Assembly: GCA_045576855.1 (NCBI GenBank) | Contig: JAZNHG010000007.1 | Location: 60,022-124,021, forward strand | DNA: 64,000 bases | Direction of reading: 5' to 3' | Source: Colimorpha sp045576855 | GTDB taxonomy: Bacteria; Bacteroidota; Bacteroidia; Bacteroidales; P3 | Translations under genes and position numbers: made by a program | Shown: piece after piece, positions 56,282-64,000 of the stretch | How the letters are laid out: each line of letters opens with the position of its first letter | Position numbering within the stretch: position 1 is the stretch's first letter | The notes under the pieces: model-generated | Told to the model about the DNA's origin: nothing | The model's database searches: none | What the model saw: only the letters and a program-made list of their open reading frames with translations

Positions 56282-56893
56282 ATGCAACAAAATATCATCT
56301 TCGACTTTGGCAATGTGCTGGTGGAGTGGCATCCGGAGCATGTCTACGCCGACTATTACGGCGACGAGGCGCGCGCGTGGTGGTTTCTGCGGCATGTGGC
56401 CGACGGCGAGTGGCGCAACCGTATCGACGCCGGCGAGAGCCAGGACGACTGCATAGCCGAGTTGCAGCGCCGCCACCCCGACCACAGCGAGGCCATAGCC
56501 CTGTGGCGCGACCGGTGGGACGAGATGCTGACGGGCGAGATGCCGGGCATGCTGGCGCTGGTACGCCAGCTGAAAGCGGCCGGCATACCGCTCTACGGGC
56601 TCACCAACTGGAGCATGGAGACCTTTCCCGCGGCCCGACGCCGCTTCGCGATACTGCAGGAGATAGACCGCTATGTGGTGAGCGGCGCCGAGCGGCTGGT
56701 GAAGCCCGACGCGCGCCTGTTCCGTGTGCTGCTGGACCGCTACGGCTTGCGCGCCGGGGAGTGCATCTTTGTCGACGACAATGCCGACAATGTGGCCTCG
56801 GCCCAGCGGCTGGGCATGACGGGCATCGTCTTCCGCGGCGCCGACGCACTGCGGACCGAACTGGAAAAAATATTATCCATCAACATCCAATAA
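56282..56893 (+). CDS. HAD-superfamily hydrolase (YihX-like)
   Basis: A 203-residue protein. HAD motifs: FDFGNVLVEWHP (nucleophile Asp is the first of DFGN), LTNWS, KPDARLF and VDDNADNVASAQRLGM. It is a subfamily IA phosphatase with a helical cap. Substrate unknown; YihX acts on sugar phosphates. The start at 56282 is the first residue of the conserved core; the frame runs upstream into the repeat element. It is followed after three bases by an envelope gene. Confidence 0.88.
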   Translation: MQQNIIFDFGNVLVEWHPEHVYADYYGDEARAWWFLRHVADGEWRNRIDAGESQDDCIAELQRRHPDHSEAIALWRDRWDEMLTGEMPGMLALVRQLKAAGIPLYGLTNWSMETFPAARRRFAILQEIDRYVVSGAERLVKPDARLFRVLLDRYGLRAGECIFVDDNADNVASAQRLGMTGIVFRGADALRTELEKILSINIQ

Positions 56894-56896
56894 CTC

Positions 56897-57520
56897 ATGA
56901 AACAACTGAAATACATCCTTGTAGGCGCCCTGCTGCTGGGGAGCCTCACCGCGACGGCCCAGCGCCGATTCGACGCCTCGGTATTCGGTGGCGCCACCTT
57001 CAACCAGATAGACGGCGACGGAGCCGGCAGCTACAGCCAGCTCGGCCTGCGCGGCGGCGTGGGCACCAGCTTCTTCTTCGGCTGGGACGAACGCACGCCC
57101 TGGCGCATGGTGGTGGAGCTGGCCTACACCACGAAAGGGTCGAACATAGACAATGACGCCCTGGAGCGCCGCATCACGCTCAGCTATGTGGAGCTGCCCG
57201 TCATGCTGAGCTACACGCTGCTCGACGGCCGTCTGCGGCTGGGCGCCGGAGTGGCACCGGCCGTGCTCGTGGGCAGCCGCGTGATGGACTCCGGCTACGA
57301 GAACGAGCTGCAGGAGGACAACTACCGCCGCTTCGACTGGTGCCCGCTCACCGTCTCGGCCCGCTACCTCTTCACCTACGACGTAGCCGTGGAGCTGCGC
57401 TTCCAGACTTCGATGCTGAGCGTCACCAACGAGAACTCCACCGGTACCTACCGCCTCTTCAGAGACAACCAAGGCGCCTTCAACCGCAGCCTCTATCTGG
57501 GCCTGGCCTACTGCTTCTGA
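56897..57520 (+). CDS. Outer-membrane beta-barrel protein (PorT-like)
   Basis: A 207-residue protein with a signal peptide (MKQLKYILVGALLLGSLTATA, cut before Q). The barrel pattern is regular: FDASVFGGATFNQIDGDG, SYSQLGLRGGVGTSFFFG, LSYVELPVMLSYTLLDGRLR, and the end SLYLGLAYCF with an aromatic residue. It resembles PorT, a protein of the type IX secretion system, and similar small barrels, but so do many unrelated ones. It lies three bases after the HAD gene. Confidence 0.75.
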   Translation: MKQLKYILVGALLLGSLTATAQRRFDASVFGGATFNQIDGDGAGSYSQLGLRGGVGTSFFFGWDERTPWRMVVELAYTTKGSNIDNDALERRITLSYVELPVMLSYTLLDGRLRLGAGVAPAVLVGSRVMDSGYENELQEDNYRRFDWCPLTVSARYLFTYDVAVELRFQTSMLSVTNENSTGTYRLFRDNQGAFNRSLYLGLAYCF

Positions 57521-57524
57521 CGCT

Positions 57525-57935
57525 ATGGAACTGACCGAAAGAGCCCGCCGCGTGTTTGCCGCCGACCGCTTTGCCGCCCTGGCAGGCATAGAGATAGACG
57601 CCGTCGGCGACGGCGAGTCACGGTGCAGCATGCCGCTGGACGAGCGTCACCGCAATGCCCGTGGGGCCGCCATGGGCGGCGCACTCTTCACGCTGGCCGA
57701 CCTGGCCGCCGCCGTGGCGGGCAACAGCGCCGACCTGGCCGCGGGCGACGAGCTGCACTGGGTGTCGCTCGACAGCACGGTGCACTACCTCTCCCCTGCC
57801 CTGGGGCCACGAATAGAAGCCCGATGCCAGGCGCTGAAACGCGGTCGCACCACGGCCCTGTACCAGACCGTGCTGCTATGCAACGGCAAAAAGGTGGCCA
57901 TCATAGAGACCACCATGATGAGAACCCAGGGCTGA
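57525..57935 (+). CDS. PaaI-type hotdog-fold thioesterase
   Basis: A 136-residue protein. The hotdog helix motif is RNARGAAMGGALFTLADLAA, where the first polar residue and the Asp are catalytic in related thioesterases. DSTVHYLSPALGPRIEARCQ forms the following strands. It would hydrolyse acyl-CoA; the acyl group is unknown. It converges with lpxA, their ends seven bases apart. Confidence 0.85.
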   Translation: MELTERARRVFAADRFAALAGIEIDAVGDGESRCSMPLDERHRNARGAAMGGALFTLADLAAAVAGNSADLAAGDELHWVSLDSTVHYLSPALGPRIEARCQALKRGRTTALYQTVLLCNGKKVAIIETTMMRTQG

Positions 57936-57941
57936 ACCTGC

Positions 57942-58727
57942 TCAGCCCTTCCTTACACTCTTGAATCCGCTGAGCAGGCCCGTGTCGGCATTGCCGATGA
58001 AAGCCAGCACCTGCTTGCCCTCGTCGGTATGGCCGTAGTGCTCCTTCACCAGCTCCACCGCATCGGGCAGGGGCAGCCCCTTGACGAAGATGTAGCGGTA
58101 GATGTCGGTGATGGTATTGATGCTCTGCTGCGAAAAGCCACGGCGCTGCAGGCCCAGACTGTTCACACCGCAGTATTGTATCGGATAGCGTGCCGCCTTG
58201 ATGAAGGGGGGCACATCCTTGTCGATCAGCGCACCGCCCTGGGTGATGACGTGGGAACCGATGTGGATGAACTGCAGGCAGGCTGTTTTGCCGCCCAGAA
58301 TCACCCAGTCGCCCAGCACGATATGGCCCGCCAGGGTGGCGTTGTTGGCCAGCACACAGTGGCTGCCCACCACACAGTCGTGGGCCACATGCACATAGGC
58401 CATCAGCAGATTGCCGTTGCCGATGACGGTCTTGCCGCTGGCGGCAGTGCCACGGTTGATGGTGCAGCACTCGCGTATCGTGTTGTCGTCGCCGATTTCC
58501 ACGGTGGTGTATTCGCCGGCAAACTTGAGGTCCTGGGGCACGGCGGCGATGACCGAGCCGGGAAATATCTTGCAGCGCTTGCCAATGCGGGCGCCCGGGA
58601 AGATAGTGACGTTGGGACCTATCCAGGTGCCATCGCCAATCTCCACATCTTCGCAGATGGTCGTAAAGTTGCTTATCGTCACATCCTTGCCTATCTTGGC
58701 ATCGGGATGAAGGTCGTATAGAACCAT
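57942..58727 (-). CDS. lpxA: UDP-N-acetylglucosamine acyltransferase
   Basis: A 261-residue left-handed beta-helix enzyme with many hexapeptide repeats (IGDGTWIGPNVTIFPGARIG). The catalytic His is in VAHDCVVGSH, and the C-terminal helical domain follows. LpxA adds a 3-hydroxyacyl chain to UDP-GlcNAc, the first step of lipid A synthesis. The start is 14 bases after lpxC, in the usual Bacteroidota order lpxC-lpxA. Confidence 0.96.
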   Translation of the reverse strand: MVLYDLHPDAKIGKDVTISNFTTICEDVEIGDGTWIGPNVTIFPGARIGKRCKIFPGSVIAAVPQDLKFAGEYTTVEIGDDNTIRECCTINRGTAASGKTVIGNGNLLMAYVHVAHDCVVGSHCVLANNATLAGHIVLGDWVILGGKTACLQFIHIGSHVITQGGALIDKDVPPFIKAARYPIQYCGVNSLGLQRRGFSQQSINTITDIYRYIFVKGLPLPDAVELVKEHYGHTDEGKQVLAFIGNADTGLLSGFKSVRKG

Positions 58728-58741
58728 TATATGCTGTTTTT

Positions 58742-59662
58742 TTATTGATTTTTACTGATATAGTCCATCAGATAGCGGGCGAATGCATTGTTTGCCTTGT
58801 GGCCCGGCTTGTAGATGGTGAACTTAGCGTTGAGCATCTGCCCCACCAAGCGCACGTCGCCCACGAAGTCCAGCAGCTTGTGGCGGGCCGGCTCGTTGGG
58901 GAAATAGGGGTCGGTGGTGTTGAGCACACCGTCGTGCACCTTGAAGTGCGACACGTCCTTGTGGAAGGTCTTGGCCAGACGCTTCAGCTGCTTGTAGGTG
59001 AGCTCCTTGTTGACAAACACCAGTGCATTGTCGAGCGAACCGCCCTTGATGAGGTTCAGATGCAGCAGAGGCTCCACCTCGTGCAGGAAGACAAAGGTGC
59101 GGCAGGGGGCGATGCTGGCCGCATATTCCGACAAATCGTTCATCTCGGCCGTCTGATGCCCGATGACGCTATTGGCGAAATCTATCTCACAATGCACAGA
59201 AAAACTGTCGCTGGGCTCCAGGTCGAACACCGAACCCGTGGCGGGAAACTCGAAATGTATCGGCTCGCGGAAGGTATAGATATGGCGTTCGGCGGACTGT
59301 TTGCGCACTCCCACACGGATAAGCTGCAGCATCCACGGGCGCGCCGAGCCGTCCAATATAGGAACCTCGCCGCCGTCCAGCTCCACCAGCGCATTGTCCA
59401 CCTTCATGCCGTGCAGTGCCGACATCAGATGCTCTATGGTGGCGATGGTCTGTCGACTGCTGCCCAAGGTGGTGCCGCGCGACGTGCCTCCCACCTTGTC
59501 GGCCAGCGCCCGCTGCGTGACGATGTTGACGCGGTCGGTGCGCCGGAAGGCGATACCGAAGTTCTCCGGGGCAGGCTTCACCGTGACGGTGACCGTACGG
59601 CCGGTGTGCAGACCGGGGCCCGTCACACGAAACTCTTTATTGATTGTAGTTTGGTATTCCAT
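58742..59662 (-). CDS. lpxC: UDP-3-O-acyl-N-acetylglucosamine deacetylase
   Basis: A 306-residue enzyme starting MEYQTTINKEFRVTGPGLHT. Zinc-site residues lie in TIEHLMSAL and HKLLDFVGD. It makes the committed step of lipid A synthesis. In most Bacteroidota lpxC is fused to fabZ (about 460 residues); here it ends after the deacetylase domain (YLMDYISKNQ) and lpxA follows after 14 bases, so the fabZ part is missing at this place. It follows the LysM gene by 14 bases. Confidence 0.95.
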   Translation of the reverse strand: MEYQTTINKEFRVTGPGLHTGRTVTVTVKPAPENFGIAFRRTDRVNIVTQRALADKVGGTSRGTTLGSSRQTIATIEHLMSALHGMKVDNALVELDGGEVPILDGSARPWMLQLIRVGVRKQSAERHIYTFREPIHFEFPATGSVFDLEPSDSFSVHCEIDFANSVIGHQTAEMNDLSEYAASIAPCRTFVFLHEVEPLLHLNLIKGGSLDNALVFVNKELTYKQLKRLAKTFHKDVSHFKVHDGVLNTTDPYFPNEPARHKLLDFVGDVRLVGQMLNAKFTIYKPGHKANNAFARYLMDYISKNQ

Positions 59663-59676
59663 TCGTTGGTTTTTCT

Positions 59677-61230
59677 CTACTTGTACAATGCCTTGACGAA
59701 GTGCAACTCTTCCAGACGGTAGAGCTGTGCCTTGTCGTTTTCCAGGCCGGCGCCCGAGCGCACCAGGTGCAGCGGCTGCACCAGCGTGGGCAGACTATTT
59801 CCCGGCTGGCGCCAGAAGTCGCTGTTGCGGTGGGCCAATCCACCGGCCACATAGAGCATCAGGTCGTAGCCCGTGGCGGCCAACTGCGATGTCGGCTCGT
59901 TGCCGAAGCGGGTGCGGAAAGTCTTCAGAAACTCCACATGCACCTCGTTGGCCATATTCCAGGCCAGACTGAAGGTGTGGTAGCCCAGCAGCTGCAGCTG
60001 ACCAAAGTCTATATCGCCATACTCGCGCGTCCAGTCGGTCAGCGTGTACAGCGTAGGGCTGTCCTTCTTGATACTCGACAAGCGGTTCAGCAGATTGATG
60101 CTGAACACCCGGTTCTCGTCCTTGTTCTGGTCGTAGATACTCAGCACCTGGCAGTTGGGGGTAGACTTGAGCACCGATGCCAGACGGGCACTCTGGCTCC
60201 AGTTGAAGAGCGTGTACTTGATGTCGCCCCGCTCGGTGAGCTGGCGCTTCAGTTCGTCCATCACAGGCTTCTCGGCAGCGCTGCCCGAATGTATGATGTA
60301 GAGGTGCCCGTTGGGCCGCTCAAACTTCATATTGTTCAGCGCCAAGGAAATCATACCGCTCATGGAAGGCTGTATCTTCACCATGTAGGGGTTCTCCGCA
60401 CAGAGCTCGCTGCGGGTGGCCATCGGATTGACAATGTAGACACCGGCCTGGCGCGCCAACTCGGCGGCCTTGTCGAAGCAGTCACGCAGCAGCAGCGCCA
60501 CCACGAAGTCGCTCTGTTCCACATGGTGGCTGCGGAAGGCTTCCTCCACCTTGGCAGGCGAATTCTCGCTGACATCCACCACGTTGAGGTCCACGCTCAC
60601 ACCCTGCTCGGCCAGCTTGTCGAGGGCCATCAGTATGCCTTCGTAGAACTCGATGAACTCGAATTGGCGATAGCTGCGCTTGCCACGCTGCTCTATGTCG
60701 AACTTGGAGGTGCTGATTTGGTCCAGCTGGTCCAGGTGCAGCGGCATCATCACGGCCACTTTCAGCACCTTGCCCGTCCGGCGCACCACAGGGGGCTGCG
60801 CGGCCGCGGGGGCAGGTTCGGGCTGGCTCGGCTGGGTGGTCTGGCTGACGGGAGCGGCCGGACGGGCGGGCGGCTCGCTCTCGGCAAACTGGCCGCGGGC
60901 GGGCAGCCACACGGTGTCGCCCTCGTGCAGGAAGTGTATGTCGTGGTGCGTCACGGCATCGTAGCTTTCCACCTTGTAGGCTCGGGCTATCGAATAGACG
61001 GTTTGTCCCGTCTTGACGATGTGTACATAGTACCGGCGGCCGTGGAGCAGCTGGGTCTCCCGACTCACCTCTACCGGCGTGGTTCCCGGCGCCTGCGCCC
61101 ATAGGGAGTGGAGAGTGGAGAGTGGAGAGTGGAGAACAATGCTGACGCACAACATCAGCAGATATTTCCTGTACTCCACCACAATCTCCTTCACTGTTTT
61201 TTTCTGTTTCTTATTCATCTTTCGTTTCAT
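59677..61230 (-). CDS. Secreted LysM and type-1 periplasmic-binding-like protein
   Basis: A 517-residue protein. The signal peptide region (YLLMLCVSIVLHSPLSTLHS, then LWAQ) is followed by a LysM domain (YYVHIVKTGQTVYSIARAYK, about residues 66-110), a Pro/Gln/Ala-rich linker, and a type-1 periplasmic-binding-like domain (about 155-517; KVLKVAVMMPLHLDQLDQIS). This architecture is common in Bacteroidota, where the function is not established. Four 7-bp repeats (61106-61133) encode the end of the signal peptide. The start at 61230 overlaps the upstream four-helix-bundle gene by 20 bases. Confidence 0.85.
   Translation of the reverse strand: MKRKMNKKQKKTVKEIVVEYRKYLLMLCVSIVLHSPLSTLHSLWAQAPGTTPVEVSRETQLLHGRRYYVHIVKTGQTVYSIARAYKVESYDAVTHHDIHFLHEGDTVWLPARGQFAESEPPARPAAPVSQTTQPSQPEPAPAAAQPPVVRRTGKVLKVAVMMPLHLDQLDQISTSKFDIEQRGKRSYRQFEFIEFYEGILMALDKLAEQGVSVDLNVVDVSENSPAKVEEAFRSHHVEQSDFVVALLLRDCFDKAAELARQAGVYIVNPMATRSELCAENPYMVKIQPSMSGMISLALNNMKFERPNGHLYIIHSGSAAEKPVMDELKRQLTERGDIKYTLFNWSQSARLASVLKSTPNCQVLSIYDQNKDENRVFSINLLNRLSSIKKDSPTLYTLTDWTREYGDIDFGQLQLLGYHTFSLAWNMANEVHVEFLKTFRTRFGNEPTSQLAATGYDLMLYVAGGLAHRNSDFWRQPGNSLPTLVQPLHLVRSGAGLENDKAQLYRLEELHFVKALYK
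61106..61133 (-). repeat. Four GAGTGGA heptamers inside the LysM signal peptide
   Basis: Four perfect 7-bp units on the plus strand. A change of one unit would shift the reading frame. The same heptamer in the opposite orientation lies at 61613-61654. Confidence 0.92.
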
Positions 61231-61579
61231 TCAGTTTAACCTTTAGCGTTTTCACTGATGATATAAGCATTGATATCAACTCATTCAATTCGGCAACCAA
61301 AGCCTCATAATCCTGTCTTGCAATTTTCCCCGACGCGCAGAGCAGGTCTAGCCAATACTCCGTCTCATCGGCCTCTTTCAGGGCTATAGAGAATTTATGT
61401 GCCATGTCTCGCGGTCCCTGCGCATTTCTACCTTCTCTGATATTCGCCCCGATACTCGTCCCGCTTCTGACAATCTGATCCCTCAAAGCATACGCCCTTA
61501 GCCCGTCCAGATAATCGCCCAGCTGGAGAATCTTGAGTGCAAAAGCAAAACTCTTGTCCCGTAGAATACTTTTGGTCAT
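61211..61579 (-). CDS. Four-helix-bundle protein (S23/IVP, Avd-like)
   Basis: A 122-residue helical protein with the family signature RSGTSIGANIREGRNAQGPR and IALKEADETEYWLDLL. Relatives include proteins encoded in 23S rRNA intervening sequences and the Avd accessory protein of diversity-generating retroelements. No reverse transcriptase or template repeat is seen here. The gene lies between heptamer arrays in opposite orientation (61106 and 61613) and is wedged between guaA and the LysM gene in one operon. Confidence 0.88.
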   Translation of the reverse strand: MTKSILRDKSFAFALKILQLGDYLDGLRAYALRDQIVRSGTSIGANIREGRNAQGPRDMAHKFSIALKEADETEYWLDLLCASGKIARQDYEALVAELNELISMLISSVKTLKVKLNETKDE

Positions 61580-61612
61580 CTATAATCTGTTTAAACCATA
61601 CACTTCTCTCTG

Positions 61613-61654
61613 CTCTCCACTCTCCACTCTCCACTCTCCACTCTCCACTCTCCA
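61613..61654. repeat. Six CTCTCCA heptamers between guaA and the four-helix-bundle gene
   Basis: About six in-phase 7-bp units, the reverse complement of the GAGTGGA units at 61106. They end seven bases before the stop codon of guaA. Confidence 0.9.
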
Positions 61655-61660
61655 CTCACA

Positions 61661-63187
61661 TCACTCCCATTCGATGGTTGCTGGCGGCTTGGAGCTGATG
61701 TCGTACACCACTCGGTTGACGCCCCGCACGCGGTTGATAATCTCGTTGCTCACGCGGGCCATGAAGTCATACGGCAGGTGGCTCCAGTCGGCCGTCATGC
61801 CGTCCACGCTCTCCACGGCGCGCAGCGCGACGACGCTCTCGTAGGTACGCTCGTCGCCCATCACGCCCACACTCTGCACGGGCAGCAGCATGGCGCCCGC
61901 CTGCCACACCTTGTCGTACAGGTCGGCGTCGCGCAGGCCCTGGATGAAGATGTCGTCCACCTCCTGCAGGATGCGCACCTTCTCGGGCGTCACATCGCTC
62001 AGTATCCTGATGGCCAGGCCGGGACCCGGGAAGGGATGGCGGCCGATGAGGCTCTCTTTGATGCCCAGCTGACGACCCACGCGGCGCACCTCGTCCTTGA
62101 AGAGACTGCGCAACGGCTCTACCAGCTGCAGCTTCATATAGTCGGGCAGCCCACCCACATTGTGGTGACTCTTGATGGTCTGGCTCGGTCCCTTGACGCT
62201 CGAACTCTCTATCACGTCGGGATATATCGTGCCCTGGCCCAGCCACTTGGCGTCGGTGATGAGCTTGGCCTCGGCGTCGAACACGTCGATAAAGGTCTTG
62301 CCGATGGCCTTGCGCTTCTTCTCGGGGTCGGTGACGCCGGCCAGCACGCTGTAGAAGCGCTCTTTGGCATCCACACCCTTCACATTCAGACCCATATCGC
62401 GGTAGCTCTCCAGCACACCCTCAAACTCATTCTTGCGCAGCAAGCCGTTGTCGACGAAGATGCAGTGCAGCTGGTGGCCGATGGCACGGTTGAGCAGCAC
62501 GGCAGCCACGGTGCTGTCCACACCGCCGCTCAGGCCGAGCACCACCTTGTCGCCGCCCACCTTGGCCTTGAGCTCGGCCACGGTGGTCTCGATAAACGAC
62601 TCGGGCGTCCACTCCTGGCGGCAGCCGCAGATGTCCACCACAAAGTTGCGCAGCAGCTGCACACCCTCGGTCGAGTGGTGCACCTCGGGGTGGAACTGGA
62701 TGGCATAGGTCTGCTCGCCCTCAATCTGATAGCCGGCATACTGCACGCTGGCCGTCGAGCAGATGGTGCGGTAGCCCGAGGGCAGCACCTCTATCGTGTC
62801 GCCGTGGCTCATCCACACCTGGCTGCCCTGCGTGAGACCCCGCATCAGCGGGTTGGTGCTGTCGATAAAACTCAGGTTGGCACGGCCATACTCGCGTATC
62901 TTGCTCTGCTGCACGCGTCCGCCACCCCATTTGGCCAGATACTGTGCACCGTAGCACACCGCCAGCAGCGGCAGACGACCCTTGATCGCGCTCATGTCGG
63001 GCACCGGCGCGTCGGCAGCGTTGCAACTGTAAGGACTGCCCGAAAAAACAACACCCTTCACCTCGGACGTGAGGGCGGGAATCTTGTCGAAAGGATGAAT
63101 CTCGCAATAAACATTCAGCTCGCGAATCTTGCGCGCGATAAGCTGAGTGTACTGAGAGCCAAAGTCTAAGATAATAATCGTATCCAT
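61661..63187 (-). CDS. guaA: GMP synthase (glutamine-hydrolysing)
   Basis: A 508-residue enzyme. The class I amidotransferase domain begins MDTIIILDFGSQYTQLIARK, with the nucleophile in LLAVCYGAQY and the FHPEV site. The ATP pyrophosphatase domain has VLGLSGGVDSTVAAVLL, and the C-terminal dimerisation domain RHPFPGPGLAIRIL and ISSKPPATIEWE. It converts XMP to GMP. It is the first gene of the leftward run guaA to lpxA, with a promoter box at 63210. Confidence 0.97.
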   Translation of the reverse strand: MDTIIILDFGSQYTQLIARKIRELNVYCEIHPFDKIPALTSEVKGVVFSGSPYSCNAADAPVPDMSAIKGRLPLLAVCYGAQYLAKWGGGRVQQSKIREYGRANLSFIDSTNPLMRGLTQGSQVWMSHGDTIEVLPSGYRTICSTASVQYAGYQIEGEQTYAIQFHPEVHHSTEGVQLLRNFVVDICGCRQEWTPESFIETTVAELKAKVGGDKVVLGLSGGVDSTVAAVLLNRAIGHQLHCIFVDNGLLRKNEFEGVLESYRDMGLNVKGVDAKERFYSVLAGVTDPEKKRKAIGKTFIDVFDAEAKLITDAKWLGQGTIYPDVIESSSVKGPSQTIKSHHNVGGLPDYMKLQLVEPLRSLFKDEVRRVGRQLGIKESLIGRHPFPGPGLAIRILSDVTPEKVRILQEVDDIFIQGLRDADLYDKVWQAGAMLLPVQSVGVMGDERTYESVVALRAVESVDGMTADWSHLPYDFMARVSNEIINRVRGVNRVVYDISSKPPATIEWE

Positions 63188-63209
63188 AGTTTACCTTATT
63201 TTTAAAATG

Positions 63210-63217
63210 CAAAGATA
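63210..63217 (-). promoter_or_regulatory. Promoter -7 box (TATCTTTG) of guaA
   Basis: Plus-strand CAAAGATA, 23 bases upstream of the start codon. The leader would be short (about 15 bases). Confidence 0.7.
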
Positions 63218-63302
63218 ATACTTTTTTCGCAATGCGAGACATAAAAAATATCAACCACCGCCTCCGCACCCACCCTAAACCGCACACCGCGCCACGGCCA
63301 AC

Positions 63303-63710
63303 CCATTGAAAGAAAGGCCCTACGGGCCAGGTTGCGGCGGCGTTTGTTCGGGAATTGCTATTGAGAGGAAGGCCCTACGGGCCTGGTTTCGGCGGCGCAG
63401 GTGCGGGGATGGCTATTGAGAGGAAGGCCCTACGGGCCAGGTTCCGGCGGCGTTTGTTCGGGGATGGCTATTGAGAGGAAGGCCCTACGGGCCAGGTTGC
63501 AACGGCGCAGATGCGGGGATGGCTATTGAAAGGAAGGCCCTACGGGCCAGGTTGCAGCAGCGCAGGTGCGGGGATGGCTATTGAGAGGAAGGCCCTACGG
63601 GCCAGAAATCAACGGCCGCACGGGATGCTCCGCTAGGAGCTCCCTTTCAATAGCATCCTCCGGATCCATATCCCCAATGCTCCGTCAGGAGCTTTCTTTC
63701 AATAACAAAA
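63303..63710. repeat. REP-like hairpin array with 55-bp period
   Basis: Six units of CTATTGAGAGGAAGGCCCTA type, each completed by CGGGCC, repeat at about 55-bp spacing. The bases between them are also similar (CAGGTTGCGGCGGCG type). Two GCTCC-loop-GGAGC hairpins in the other orientation close the array (from about 63626). 63711-64000 has no recognisable gene. Confidence 0.88.
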
Positions 63711-64000
63711 CCATCACAAAACCCACACCTGACCAACCAATCCACCCCCCGCAGACGGCTCTGCCAGCGGTATTTACGCTATCCCCTCTTACCGCTCTCT
63801 TACCATCCTCTTTTCCCCCTCATAAAATAATCTTTCGCCGGTAGGCAATAAATAGGAGACGGTTACGTTATCATTATACAAATACAAGCAAATAACCCGT
63901 AGGAAGTGGCTGGAAATGAGCCTGGAGTACCCCTGGAGCGTGTACCCGACGAGTCCTGAGGGAGCACCGATTGACTGCCAACCGCACAAGACGACACATT

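Noticed and set aside
61106..61654. Diversity-generating retroelement, suggested by the Avd-like four-helix-bundle gene
   Set aside because: No reverse transcriptase, no template or variable repeat pair with adenine-specific changes is visible near it.
61428..61655. Open frame starting MESGEWRVESGEWR
   Set aside because: It translates the heptamer array and then overlaps the four-helix-bundle gene in another frame.
63303..63640. CRISPR-like regular spacing of about 55 bp
   Set aside because: The segments between the repeats are similar to each other, the repeats vary, and no cas gene is present. It is a tandem hairpin array.
1..64000. tRNA, rRNA or tmRNA genes
   Set aside because: No cloverleaf with CCA-type ends or conserved rRNA blocks was recognised on either strand; a covariance search would be decisive.

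Overview
The window looks like chromosomal DNA of a high-GC member of the Bacteroidota, most likely order Bacteroidales; the genus cannot be assigned. Evidence: promoter -7 boxes of the Bacteroidota type (TAnnTTTG, usually TATCTTTG) lie in front of most transcription units; Shine-Dalgarno sequences are scarce; there are many lipoproteins, outer-membrane beta-barrels and two TonB-dependent receptors; lipid A and Kdo genes are present; and several families are typical of this phylum (HU-CCDC81/SPOR protein, BlaI/M56/TonB receptor operon, DUF3791/DUF3990, BspA-type repeats). No rRNA or tRNA gene was recognised.

Layout. 0.4-16 kb: two secreted C1B cysteine peptidases, two glutathione-peroxidase lipoproteins flanking four accessory genes (Sel1, unknown, MORN, DUF1963), ogt, rpmE2, and a run of envelope proteins. 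16-23 kb: a leftward operon nadC - brkB - rlmL-like - queG - acyltransferase - TonB receptor. 23.5-29.5 kb: a rightward housekeeping run (deoxynucleoside kinase, kdsB, HU/SPOR protein, trmB, yebC, rsmI, mgtC). 29.5-33.6 kb: a LuxR-type regulator, a secreted triple zinc-ribbon-like protein, and htpG behind a sigma-54-type promoter. 33.7-37 kb: a toxin-antitoxin island (YoeB type, PIN type, DUF3791-DUF3990-DUF3791). 37-47 kb: a flavin reductase, a membrane kinase with BspA repeats, and an accessory cluster built round an atypical voltage-gated-like channel with three copies of one small unknown family. 47-52.3 kb: BlaI/M56/TonB receptor and rfbB. 52.5-55.6 kb: a STAND NTPase with a DUF4062 head and near-identical TPRs. 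56-63.2 kb: a HAD phosphatase, a barrel and a thioesterase, then the leftward run guaA - four-helix-bundle gene - LysM/periplasmic-binding protein - lpxC - lpxA.

The intergenic DNA is unusually structured. It holds heptanucleotide (7 bp) arrays of several sequence families, 11-bp arrays, REP-like hairpins preceded by CTATTGAAAG, and larger composites of these. One composite of about 0.5-0.6 kb occurs twice in inverted orientation, each time upstream of a gene and pointing at it. Similar repeats have entered coding DNA: the htpG linker, the signal peptide of the LysM protein, and the 3' end of rfbB. The best candidates for an undescribed system are the channel cluster (about 41.0-46.9 kb), the STAND-TPR protein, the DUF3791/DUF3990 triplet and the 7-bp/11-bp promoter-proximal elements.
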